From the NCBI GenBank assembly GCA_009731375.1, contig BJOX01000139.1:237953-293393 (forward strand): a stretch of DNA of 55,441 nucleotides, written 5' to 3'. Origin of the DNA: Paulinella micropora (lineage: Eukaryota; Cercozoa; Imbricatea; Euglyphida). The notes under the pieces were generated by a model, which saw only the letters and a program-made list of their open reading frames with translations, did not search any database and was not told the origin of the DNA. This document shows, piece by piece, positions 16,070-23,740 of this stretch (positions within the stretch are counted from its first letter, which is position 1; the number at the start of each line of letters is the position of its first letter). Both the position numbers and the translations under genes were made by a program.

Positions 16070-19000
16070 TATCAAATACTTCTGCTCTGATTTCTGCTAA
16101 TTGCTTAGATAAGTCTTCTATAATATTCATAAGATTTTTATTTTGTTTTTCTAATTTATTGATTACATCAATAGATGTATTTACCTTATCTGACAATTGT
16201 TGAACCGATTTAATTAATGGGGCTATAAACTCGGAATAACCTATACCATAACCTACTTCACCGCTATCAATACATTTTACATCTTCTGGTTTAATGCTCA
16301 CACCTTTTGCCTCATATTCTGCTCTTTGCTTTGGACACGGAACCATAATTGTTTCTTTTACAAATCCGACAAAATCTAGCATATCCGTTTCTTCTAACAC
16401 TTTTTCTAATTCCTGTGCTATTAAGCCAGTCCTACATTTCTTTTTGTCATCAATCATACGATAGCAAACTGGATTTAACTTATTGATAAAATCTAAACCT
16501 AAGCATTCCTTTATGTCTTCTTTTTTTCTCCTGTCTGAATATTGAATAGGATTGGACAACACCCATAACTGACCATCGCTACCTCTCAATGACATTAAAG
16601 CAGTATTTGATGAATTTTCCCATATGAAACCATGTGTTGAACTATTATCAGACCTAAATCTTATAGCATAACTACTTATACCGCCTCCACCTCCTGCTGG
16701 TGCTATTCCTCCGCTTATTGTTTTACCAGACCCAGATTGCGACATATAAATTCCCCAAGATGTATTTCCTGTTTCCCACATAAATATTCCTTTACCATTT
16801 CCTCCATCAGTTGTTCCTTGTATTCCTATCTTTGCTCCACTAGTTGTACCTGACGATGTTAGTGTGCCTGTGTATGTAATCCCAGCACTCGCAGTTATCA
16901 ATCCTTTTGTCCATAAAGTTCCATTTGCTCCATTCAATGACATTAGCAATTGTTCAGATCCATTTTCCCACACAAATCCATTTGTTGAAGCACTATTGCA
17001 TCTAAATCGCATAGCAAAAATACTCACATCGTTTCCAGCAACTGCCAAGCCTCCTGCTAAACTTCTTGTATTTCCAACCCCTGCAGATGCCATATAAATC
17101 CCCCAGTCTGTGTTGTCAGTATCATACATAAATATTCCTTGTCCGCTTCCTCCATCTACTTTGTTTTGAATAGATAATTTACATCCACCATCTGATGTTA
17201 GTAGTCCGCTTGAAGTTATTGCTGTTCCTGATATTGTTCCAGCACTTGTTATGCCAGCATTCGCAGTTATCAATCCTTTTGTCCATAAAGTCCCGTTTGC
17301 GGCATTGAGAGTCATTATAGCTTCTTCCCACGTATTTTCCCATATAAATCCATTTCCAGTATTGTACGCGGCCCTAAATCTAAAAGCTAATGAACTAAAA
17401 TCGTAGCCGGATGCAGCGGTTCCACTTGCCAAGCTTTTTGAAGCACCGGCGAACGAAAGATACATTCCCCATTCCGTGTTGTTAGTGTTGTACATAAATA
17501 TACCATTCGCATTTCCTCCATTTGGAGCTCCCCCGTGAATAGATAACTTACAACCTCCATTTGCTGTTATCAATCCACTTGCTGTGAGTGTTCCGGCACT
17601 TGTTATGTTGTTAGAATTCATATCCAGAGCACCATAAAACCGCATACCGCCCGCATTGTTAAAACGAACAATAGTGGATGAAATACTTTTATTATCTAAA
17701 ACTTTTGAAATATAAAGCCCTGTCCCGTTTGTTGGGTCATATACCGCATTAGAAAATACATATCCTCTTTGGTTTGCTACTCCTTTTGAATCAGTGTTTA
17801 AAGTGAATAAGAAATCATGATAAGAACCCGATGTCTGAGAAAAGAATGAATATCCACCATTTTGGTTCAATACCTGTCCTCCATTGATTGTAATATTTGA
17901 TGCATTAATAATATCCTTATTATTAAAATCAGCCTGATTTATTAAAGTTAAACCTCTTATATCATTTCTATTTCCATCGAATATCTTAATCCCCGTTATT
18001 GTCTGGTCTCCTGTTAATTTTACATTTTGCCCGTCCAATGTATCAACATAAGTTTTGTTAGTTGCATCTGTTGTTAATGTTGGTGTTAATAAATTTATTA
18101 TTTTTTGACTTTTCGCATCAATACCAGCACTTGCATTTATTATATTGCTGAATGTCTTTGTTCCTGCTATGGTTTGGTCTGTTGTCAATTTTACATTTTG
18201 CCCGTCCAATGTATCAACATATGTTTTGTTCGCTCCGTCTGTCGTTGCTGTTGGTGTTAATAAATTTATTATTTTTTGACTTTTCGCATCAATACCAGCA
18301 CTTGCATTTATTATATTGCTGAATGTCTTTGTTCCTGCTATGGTTTGGTCTGTTGTCAATTTTACATTTTGCCAATCTAATGTGTCTACATATGTTTTAT
18401 TCGCCCCGTCCGTCGTTGCTGTTGGTGTTAGTAAATTTGTTATTTTTTGACTTTTCATATCTAATCCCGCATTAGCTGTTATTGCTCCACTTGCTGTTAA
18501 TGTCGTAGTTGATATTCCAGCATTCGCCGTGATTAATCCGCTTGTTGTTAATGTGTATCCTGTTAAATTTCTTACATTTGTAATATCATAATTCACCGTC
18601 TCATAATCAAAATACAAACTAGCTATGCGGGGTTGGCTTCTAAATGATGTCCCACCGCTTCCTGTTTTATTCACGACGAAAATAATGTATCTAGCAGTAG
18701 CATTTGAAGCTGGTGAATATGTCTTCGTCGTTTGACTCGCCCAAGCCTGCCCCGTTTGGCTGTCCCATAAAGTATATGTTATATTGTCGCTACTCACCCC
18801 CACATACCATATAGACGGGGCGGTTTCAATATAGTTAGCCGAAGAAGACCGCACATAATAAGTTTTTATTCTATATGTCGCCCCTAAATCTATTTTTATG
18901 TATTCGCCTGTGTATGGAGTGCCTCCCCACGTGTTCGTGGTTGCTGGTGTTCTAGTATATACTCCTGTAGTGTCGTTGTAGTATATAGCTGTTGACCAAT

Positions 19001-20438
19001 AGTCATTTTGACTAGCATTAAAAGCATAATAAGCGGGGTTGTATTCGTCCGAAGCAGAAGCAACAAAACCGCCTGAATTATTGCTCGTCATTGCCTGTGG
19101 TGTTGCTGTGTATAAAGCAAAAGTAGAAGACCCATATTTTACATCTCCTGCCATTGCCCCACCTGTTAATGGAAGGTAAGCTGACGAACCAGTATAATTA
19201 ATCCAATTTGTTCCGTTGTATAATAGTATTTGACCAATAACAGCCCCCGATATCACTACATCGCTTAAAGCATCTATGGATTTAGTTCCAAGTCTAGTAT
19301 CAAAATCAGTATTTGCTCTGGCTGTCGTGTAATATAAATTCGTTCCTTCTGTTAAATTGTTAGTTGTTTTGACAGCGAGTCTAGTATCAAAATCAGCATT
19401 CGCTCTGGCTGTCGTGTAGTATAAATTAGTCCCCTCCTTTAGGTCGTTCGTAGTTTTTACTGCTAGACGAGTATCAAAAGTGCTGTTAAAATTTGATGTT
19501 GTAATGATTGAAGAAACAGAAATCGTATTTAATAAATTCACATTTGTTATGCTTTGGTTGCTCATATCAATTCCAGCATTTGCTGTTATAAGACCAGTGG
19601 CCGTTATTGCTTTTGTGGTTGTTAATCCAGCAGTGTTAATAGTTATTGCTACATTCTCCCACGGAACATCAGTACCGACTGCTTTGTTGCTTTCATAAAA
19701 AATTCTTAGATAATCCCCAGCTTTTGCAATCGCAAAGTTTGAAGTCGCATAACTTGATTTCCAGTTAAAATTATCTATATAAGCATCAAAAGCCAAATAT
19801 ATAGCTCCGTGTGATGTGTTAATTAAAGAAAAGGTAGGATAATCATCTTCTGATGTTATTGCTTGTAAATGAGCACCTCCGATGTTGTCAGCATAATTAC
19901 CATATAATTCTAGTCCACCAGTCGGCCCATTTACTCCTTTTGTTGCCCTTCCTATGATTAAAGGTTTGCCTAATGAAGTCGTTATTTTATCTGTGAATGT
20001 TTTCGTTCCTGCTATTGATTGGTTCCCTGTTAGTTTGACCACAGAAGAATCCAAAACAGAAACATCAATTCCATCAACTAAATTAACATTTGTTATACTC
20101 TGACCTCCCATATTTATAGAGCCCGTCATATTGGCAGTTCCGTCTAATCTGAGAAATGGCGATGCTGTGTTCCTCCATTGTCCAGTGGAATAAATAAGCA
20201 ATTGATTGTCCGCGGGTGTTCCTGTAATGACTACATCACTTAAAGCATCTATTGATTTAGTTGCGAGCTGTGTATCAAATCTGGAATTAGTGAAATATAA
20301 GTTTACGGGGTCGGCATCTTCTGGAACTCTGTCTGTATTTAAGCCCACTATATTCGTGTTGGTAAGGTCTAAATTTTTTATGTCTAAACTATCAACTGCC
20401 AACTCATTAAGTCCTAGTAAGGATTTATATTGCGACAT
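16059..20438 (-). CDS. Giant fibre protein with discoidin-like domain and S74 intramolecular chaperone
   Basis: The product is 1459 aa. The N-terminal ~330 residues and the centre are built of tail-fibre-like repeats: ANADFDTRLAVKTTN(N/D)L.EGTNLYYTTAR, and ITNLLTPTATTDGANKTYVDTLD with TDQTIAGTKTFS repeated three to four times. Residues about 420-600 resemble a discoidin/F5-8C sugar-binding domain (AYYAFNAS..DYWS, YIKIDLGATYRIKTYYVRS, ARYIIFVV). The C-terminus has SDRRKKEDIKE.LGLDFINKLNPVCYRM...TGLIAQELE, a Peptidase_S74 / endosialidase chaperone domain. In phages this domain trimerises the fibre and is then auto-cleaved at the Ser of this SD motif. The end is a coiled coil (VINKLEKQNKNLMNI). 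It is likely a trimeric receptor-binding spike, one fifth of the genome's coding capacity. The start follows TATATAAT. Confidence 0.85.
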   Translation of the reverse strand: MSQYKSLLGLNELAVDSLDIKNLDLTNTNIVGLNTDRVPEDADPVNLYFTNSRFDTQLATKSIDALSDVVITGTPADNQLLIYSTGQWRNTASPFLRLDGTANMTGSINMGGQSITNVNLVDGIDVSVLDSSVVKLTGNQSIAGTKTFTDKITTSLGKPLIIGRATKGVNGPTGGLELYGNYADNIGGAHLQAITSEDDYPTFSLINTSHGAIYLAFDAYIDNFNWKSSYATSNFAIAKAGDYLRIFYESNKAVGTDVPWENVAITINTAGLTTTKAITATGLITANAGIDMSNQSITNVNLLNTISVSSIITTSNFNSTFDTRLAVKTTNDLKEGTNLYYTTARANADFDTRLAVKTTNNLTEGTNLYYTTARANTDFDTRLGTKSIDALSDVVISGAVIGQILLYNGTNWINYTGSSAYLPLTGGAMAGDVKYGSSTFALYTATPQAMTSNNSGGFVASASDEYNPAYYAFNASQNDYWSTAIYYNDTTGVYTRTPATTNTWGGTPYTGEYIKIDLGATYRIKTYYVRSSSANYIETAPSIWYVGVSSDNITYTLWDSQTGQAWASQTTKTYSPASNATARYIIFVVNKTGSGGTSFRSQPRIASLYFDYETVNYDITNVRNLTGYTLTTSGLITANAGISTTTLTASGAITANAGLDMKSQKITNLLTPTATTDGANKTYVDTLDWQNVKLTTDQTIAGTKTFSNIINASAGIDAKSQKIINLLTPTATTDGANKTYVDTLDGQNVKLTTDQTIAGTKTFSNIINASAGIDAKSQKIINLLTPTLTTDATNKTYVDTLDGQNVKLTGDQTITGIKIFDGNRNDIRGLTLINQADFNNKDIINASNITINGGQVLNQNGGYSFFSQTSGSYHDFLFTLNTDSKGVANQRGYVFSNAVYDPTNGTGLYISKVLDNKSISSTIVRFNNAGGMRFYGALDMNSNNITSAGTLTASGLITANGGCKLSIHGGAPNGGNANGIFMYNTNNTEWGMYLSFAGASKSLASGTAASGYDFSSLAFRFRAAYNTGNGFIWENTWEEAIMTLNAANGTLWTKGLITANAGITSAGTISGTAITSSGLLTSDGGCKLSIQNKVDGGSGQGIFMYDTDNTDWGIYMASAGVGNTRSLAGGLAVAGNDVSIFAMRFRCNSASTNGFVWENGSEQLLMSLNGANGTLWTKGLITASAGITYTGTLTSSGTTSGAKIGIQGTTDGGNGKGIFMWETGNTSWGIYMSQSGSGKTISGGIAPAGGGGGISSYAIRFRSDNSSTHGFIWENSSNTALMSLRGSDGQLWVLSNPIQYSDRRKKEDIKECLGLDFINKLNPVCYRMIDDKKKCRTGLIAQELEKVLEETDMLDFVGFVKETIMVPCPKQRAEYEAKGVSIKPEDVKCIDSGEVGYGIGYSEFIAPLIKSVQQLSDKVNTSIDVINKLEKQNKNLMNIIEDLSKQLAEIRAEVFDNGE
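17951..18460 (-). repeat. Tandem intragenic repeats in the fibre gene
   Basis: Three units encoding the TPT.TTD..NKTYVDTLD..NVKLT.DQTI.G.K.F segment are nearly identical at DNA level over about 140 bp (best copies 18050-18190 and 18195-18330). This indicates recent expansion and a substrate for length variation of the fibre. Confidence 0.75.
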
Positions 20439-20510
20439 ATTATATAAAGAGTAATTAAATATTTATTATTTATTAAAAAATACTAAGATTAATATATTTT
20501 AGTATATAAT
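20439..20510. promoter_or_regulatory. Divergent promoter with mirror-image TATATAAT boxes
   Basis: The 72-bp intergenic region has TATATAAT directly abutting both start codons: 20503-20510 on the plus strand and 20439-20446 on the minus strand. The same octamer abuts the start at 3328. It is probably an early or late viral promoter core or initiator; its timing class is unknown. Confidence 0.6.
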
Positions 20511-21029
20511 ATGCCGAGTCCAGAAGCAAGTCGTAAGAACTGGGGTAGTGCTGTTGAAGGAATAAAAGCAAAAGCGAAACAACGAAAGATGGAGCATGCT
20601 AAAAATGTTTTGACACAATACCGAAATGCTGTAAAGAAAGAAGACGAAGATATGGAGGAAAGAATAAAACAAATAGAAGAAAAGAAATTGGCTAAGGATA
20701 TTATTGCTGAGCAAGATAACGATAGCCCAGATGAGAAGAGTGAGAGTGAGGATGAAGTTGATTTTACTGATATCATTGCAGAAAAGATGGCGAAGATGAA
20801 GATTAAAAGAGCGAAGGCTGAGAGTAAGAGAGCGAAGAAAAAGAAGTCAGAGCCTCAGCCTGAAGAGAGCGAAGAAAGTGAAAGCGAAGAAAGTGAGGAG
20901 GAAGAACCTGTAAAGAAAACTAAGAGTAAAAAATCAAGCAGTGTGAGTGTAAAAGTATATAATCAACCTTCAGGTGGTGCTAAGAAAGAAAAAAATAATG
21001 ATGTTGAAAAATGTTTTCTCAAGTTCTAG
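20511..21029 (+). CDS. Highly charged coiled-coil protein with acidic Ser/Glu tract
   Basis: The product is 172 aa. Residues 1-60 are a basic helix, 60-115 a Lys/Glu coiled coil, 118-135 an alternating Glu/Ser acidic patch, then a Lys/Ser tail. The composition resembles chromatin- or scaffold-associated proteins. I recognise no family. It lies 6 bp upstream of the integrase gene and the junction includes TATAG, so it is likely in the same unit; it might act as a cofactor or a core protein. Confidence 0.6.
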   Translation: MPSPEASRKNWGSAVEGIKAKAKQRKMEHAKNVLTQYRNAVKKEDEDMEERIKQIEEKKLAKDIIAEQDNDSPDEKSESEDEVDFTDIIAEKMAKMKIKRAKAESKRAKKKKSEPQPEESEESESEESEEEEPVKKTKSKKSSSVSVKVYNQPSGGAKKEKNNDVEKCFLKF

Positions 21030-21035
21030 ATATAG

Positions 21036-22079
21036 ATGAGTGAGGAAAATCAACTTGACAATAAACATACAATTATTAATACACAGAATGCTAATAGTCA
21101 ATTAGAAGACACACCTACTGGGGAAATCGTATCTTTGTTTTCGACTACTTCGAAAACAAAAAAGACAAAAGAAGAAGAAGCACTTGAAATTCACCACCAG
21201 AAAAAGAACCCAAAAATATGGAACACGATATGGGTTGATAAACCATTAGACCAAGTCTTTCTTGACTTGGCGGATATGAGCAAAATAAAAGACAAAAAGG
21301 GGAATAAGGGGTATGCTTGGATGCTTGTGTGGATTGATTGTCATTCCCGATATTTAATCATAAAAACCTTAAAAAATAAAACGGCTCAAGAAGTTTATTA
21401 TGCTTTAAAATCTATACCTTATAAACCAAAATCAATTACCACAGACAGCGGGGGAGAATATAAAGGAGCAACTCGCGAATACTTTACTTCAAACGGAATT
21501 AAACACGATGTCGTTGAAGTTGGCGACCATAGAGCACTTGCGGTTGTTGATAGAGTGATAAGAAGTATTAGAAGGTGGTTGGATTTATTATTTGAAACCA
21601 ATCGTAATTTTGATTGGGTTAGTTATATTGAGGACTTAGTCAATGCATACAATCATAAAGTCCATAGAGGGATACAGGCTAAACCAGTAGATGTATTTTT
21701 CGGGAGAGACAAAAATAAGCAAACGATAACAAGGGACAATTTAATTGATGAATTCAATGTTGGCGATAATGTCCGTAAGGAAAACAAGAGGAATGTTTTC
21801 AGTAAAGGTGGTAAGACTTTCAGTAAGATTATTTATAAAGTCAAAGGTAGAAAGGGATTTAAAATCATACTAAATAATGATGAGTTGGTAAGTCCAAGAG
21901 ATTTATTGAAAACTGATTTTGATAAACCTGTTGATGAAGAAAAAGATATGAAGGAGCAAACGAAAGAAGTTATTAAAGAGAAAAAGACAAAAGAACAATT
22001 AAAAAGAGAAGAAATAGAACCAGAAAATATTAGAACAAGTAAAAGAGAGAGAAAGGCAAAAGTAATATTGGATTTATAG
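21036..22079 (+). CDS. INT: rve-type integrase (retroviral-like), D-D-D variant
   Basis: The product is 347 aa. The RNase H-fold core has VFLDLADM (D77), then SITTDSGGEY (D137), then DHRALAVVDRVIRSIRR, where the third acidic residue is D172 instead of the usual E (spacing D-60-D-35-D). The motifs AYNHKVHRGIQ and P.DVFFG match rve integrases of Polintons and PLVs. The C-terminal GDNVRKENKRNVFSKGGKTFSKIIYKV is an SH3-like DNA-binding module. A zinc-binding HHCC N-terminus is not apparent; instead the N-terminus carries LFSTTSKTKKTKEE, shared with the 7552 gene. It would integrate the linear genome via the TIR ends. Confidence 0.9.
   Translation: MSEENQLDNKHTIINTQNANSQLEDTPTGEIVSLFSTTSKTKKTKEEEALEIHHQKKNPKIWNTIWVDKPLDQVFLDLADMSKIKDKKGNKGYAWMLVWIDCHSRYLIIKTLKNKTAQEVYYALKSIPYKPKSITTDSGGEYKGATREYFTSNGIKHDVVEVGDHRALAVVDRVIRSIRRWLDLLFETNRNFDWVSYIEDLVNAYNHKVHRGIQAKPVDVFFGRDKNKQTITRDNLIDEFNVGDNVRKENKRNVFSKGGKTFSKIIYKVKGRKGFKIILNNDELVSPRDLLKTDFDKPVDEEKDMKEQTKEVIKEKKTKEQLKREEIEPENIRTSKRERKAKVILDL
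21134..21160 (+). repeat. 27-nt CTACT-loop palindrome, copy 2 (in integrase CDS)
   Basis: TTTGTTTTCGA, loop CTACT, TCGAAAACAAA: an 11-bp perfect stem. It is the same element as 7830-7856 with a compensated base pair. Confidence 0.85.
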
Positions 22080-22125
22080 AATAAGTTGAAATTCAACTTA
22101 AGCAAAAAAAAGGATCTGCGGGTTG

Positions 22126-22193
22126 GGTAAGACACCGAATTGAACCTGCGACCTAGATTTTCAATAACTGCCGTAATACCCATTAGTCTTACC
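22126..22193 (-). tRNA. tRNA-like sequence 1 (degenerate)
   Basis: On the minus strand there is a perfect 7-bp acceptor pair GGTAAGA/TCTTACC, 68 nt overall. A-box-like GACTAATGGGTA and B-box-like AGGTTCAATTC are present. The D-stem GACT/AGTT can pair, but the T-stem does not pair well and the anticodon stem is unclear. It is therefore a tRNA-like or decayed tRNA rather than a sure tRNA gene. It follows the integrase gene directly. Confidence 0.4.
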
Positions 22194-22283
22194 ACCACAT
22201 ATCCTACCATTGATAAAGAAAAAAAGGTATTTGAAGTATTTTGATATGCAAAAAAAAAAAAAAATAAAAGGTTTAACTGAAAG

Positions 22284-22357
22284 AGATGCTACATTGTTCG
22301 GAATTGAACCCGCACCCTAAAATCTCAGCAACTTCGCTGAACCCATTAGTCGCATCT
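22284..22357 (-). tRNA. tRNA-like sequence 2 (degenerate)
   Basis: On the minus strand it is 74 nt between AGATGC and GCATCT. The same A-box (GACTAATGGGTT), GACT/AGTT stem and B-box (GGGTTCAATTCC) are present as in copy 1. Both copies are followed by a shared GTATTTGAAGTATT segment, so they arose by duplication of about 160 bp. The anticodon cannot be read with confidence. Confidence 0.45.
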
Positions 22358-22551
22358 TTCCAATACCTACCAGTAAGACAGGAAAAAAGTATTTGAAGTA
22401 TTATCCTAAGTCTATTTTTACTCATCAAATTCTAGAAAATTCTATTTCCGTGAATATGTCTTTGCGTCAGTGCGTCAAAATCCTGTCTGGCTGACTCTAC
22501 GCTAAAATCAGAAAATCAAAATTCTGTCTGGACAGGTTTTCAGTGGAAACA

Positions 22552-23085
22552 ATGTCTCTAATTCTGAGAGAGAATAAGACAATAAATGAATGGATTGAGG
22601 AATTTGAGATACGAAAAGTAGGGAAGGATAGACTCAAAAAAGATAAAATAGTATGCGAAGAAAGAATTGCGAAGGCAGACAAAGAAATCGCTCGTCTAGT
22701 TGAAAAGAAACAGCCAGACACGATAAAACTAGAGGCGATTAATGAAATGTTGGAACGATTAAGTATTGAAAGTAATGAAGTAGAGACTGATAAACTTTTT
22801 CGAATGAGACAAAAGAAATTGGAAAAAAAAATAAACAAAGAACGAGATAATTTTTATAAATGGAAAAATGATAATCGTGGACAACTTTCCGCGATTGTTA
22901 TGAATAGAATTCTCGCTGGAATTGAAAAAGAACATTTATCGTTTAATGTTTCGCTTAACAAATATTCTAGTGATGGCATTAATGAATGTGTAAATGATAG
23001 CATTAATAGTAGTATTAAATGCGAACACAATAGGAATATGCACAGAGTCTTCAGAACCGAGAGTGCTAATAGCAACTCGGAATAA
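22552..23085 (+). CDS. Coiled-coil hypothetical protein, 177 aa
   Basis: The ATG at 22552 is preferred over an upstream GTG. The product is helical and charged for residues 1-120 (long Lys/Glu/Arg coiled coil with VEKKQPDTIKLEAINEMLERL). The C-terminal half is Asn/Ser-rich, and its ISSNS..N codons derive from short repeats (ATGGCATTAATG, ATAGCATTAATAG). There is no TM segment and no recognised family. It lies between the tRNA-like pair and the right-end gene. Confidence 0.55.
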   Translation: MSLILRENKTINEWIEEFEIRKVGKDRLKKDKIVCEERIAKADKEIARLVEKKQPDTIKLEAINEMLERLSIESNEVETDKLFRMRQKKLEKKINKERDNFYKWKNDNRGQLSAIVMNRILAGIEKEHLSFNVSLNKYSSDGINECVNDSINSSIKCEHNRNMHRVFRTESANSNSE

Positions 23086-23098
23086 AAGACTTAGTGTC

Positions 23099-23156
23099 GA
23101 ATGTCAAAATTGACATTAAAGGTTTTTATAAAAACCAAGGGGTTCCGACCCCACTA
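23099..23156. terminator. Cluster of three small hairpins after the 22552 gene
   Basis: ATGTCAA-AA-TTGACAT, then GGTTTTT-AT-AAAAACC, then GGGGT-TCCG-ACCCC occur within 55 bp of the stop codon. This is a likely transcript 3'-end region; the mechanism is inferred. Confidence 0.5.
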
Positions 23157-23210
23157 AAATTCAAAGAAATTTTCTATTACTCATGCTTTTTTTGGTGTGT
23201 GTAATAGATT

Positions 23211-23292
23211 ATGGGAGAGCCTGAAGAACTGGTTGAAGGAGTTGGTGAATTGAACATCACTCCAACCCCTGCTCCTACCCCTGCTCCTGCAG
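23211..23292 (+). CDS. Right-end gene, exon 1
   Basis: ATG at 23211 begins MGEPEELVEGVGELNITPTPAPTPAPAG. Without splicing this frame stops 5 codons after the proposed donor (TAA at 23307). The exon ends CAG before GTAATT, phase 1. It is short and Thr/Pro/Ala-rich at its end. Confidence 0.5.
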
Positions 23293-23350
23293 GTAATTCC
23301 AGTTTGAGATAACACAAATATAATTTAATGATAATGAAATGTGGTTGCAG
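23293..23350 (+). other. Putative 58-nt spliceosomal intron in the viral right-end gene
   Basis: The donor is CAG|GTAATT and the acceptor GGTTGCAG|GTTTTTGG. The intron is AT-rich with an in-frame stop and a TTTAATGAT branch-like segment. Removing it joins exon 1 to the long open frame downstream in phase. Its length (58) is not a multiple of 3, so the join is required for one continuous product. Confidence 0.5.
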
Positions 23351-23718
23351 GTTTTTGGAAGCCTTGGGCAAGTGTTGAAAAAAAGGCTCCTTCTGAAGGA
23401 ATGCGATTTCTTCGCGTTTCTGCGGGGTTTGCTGGAGTTGGTTTGTTGAAGGGCTTTCCTGCCTTTGAAAACCAACCAACTTATTATACTCCCCGACCCG
23501 CTGAGAGAAACGAAAATTTTCTTTTCGCTTGGGTTCCTATGGACAGAACCATGAGGAATCCGAGAAGGAAAAAATATTTTCTCGTTTCTCTGAGGGTTGG
23601 GGAGGAGGAGGAGGAGAGACAGAGGGAGGAAATTCTTGTCTTTCCCTCCCTCTCTGCTCTGATGAAGAAAGTAGGAGAGAATGAAGATAGGATTGAATGG
23701 CTCGTCAAGATCTGCTAA
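23351..23718 (+). CDS. Right-end gene, exon 2 (hypothetical protein, 149 aa spliced)
   Basis: It continues as FWKPWASVEKKAPSEG to the stop TAA at 23716-23718. The spliced protein is soluble, with a FLFAWVPMDRT strand, a basic NPRRKKYFLVSL segment and an Arg/Glu-rich stretch. It is GC-richer than the rest of the element, suggesting host origin or recent capture. If the intron is not real, an ATG at 23401 would give a 105-aa product. No family is recognised. The stop is 22 bp before the right TIR. Confidence 0.55.
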
Positions 23719-23740
23719 AGTTTATTTTATTAAATAAGCT

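Noticed and set aside
22543-22551. GTG start three codons before 22552
   Set aside because: Viral genes here start at ATG; there is no evidence for GTG use in a eukaryotic setting.
23177-23479. Minus-strand frames opposite the right-end gene
   Set aside because: They have no start context, and the plus strand offers a better spliced model in phase.
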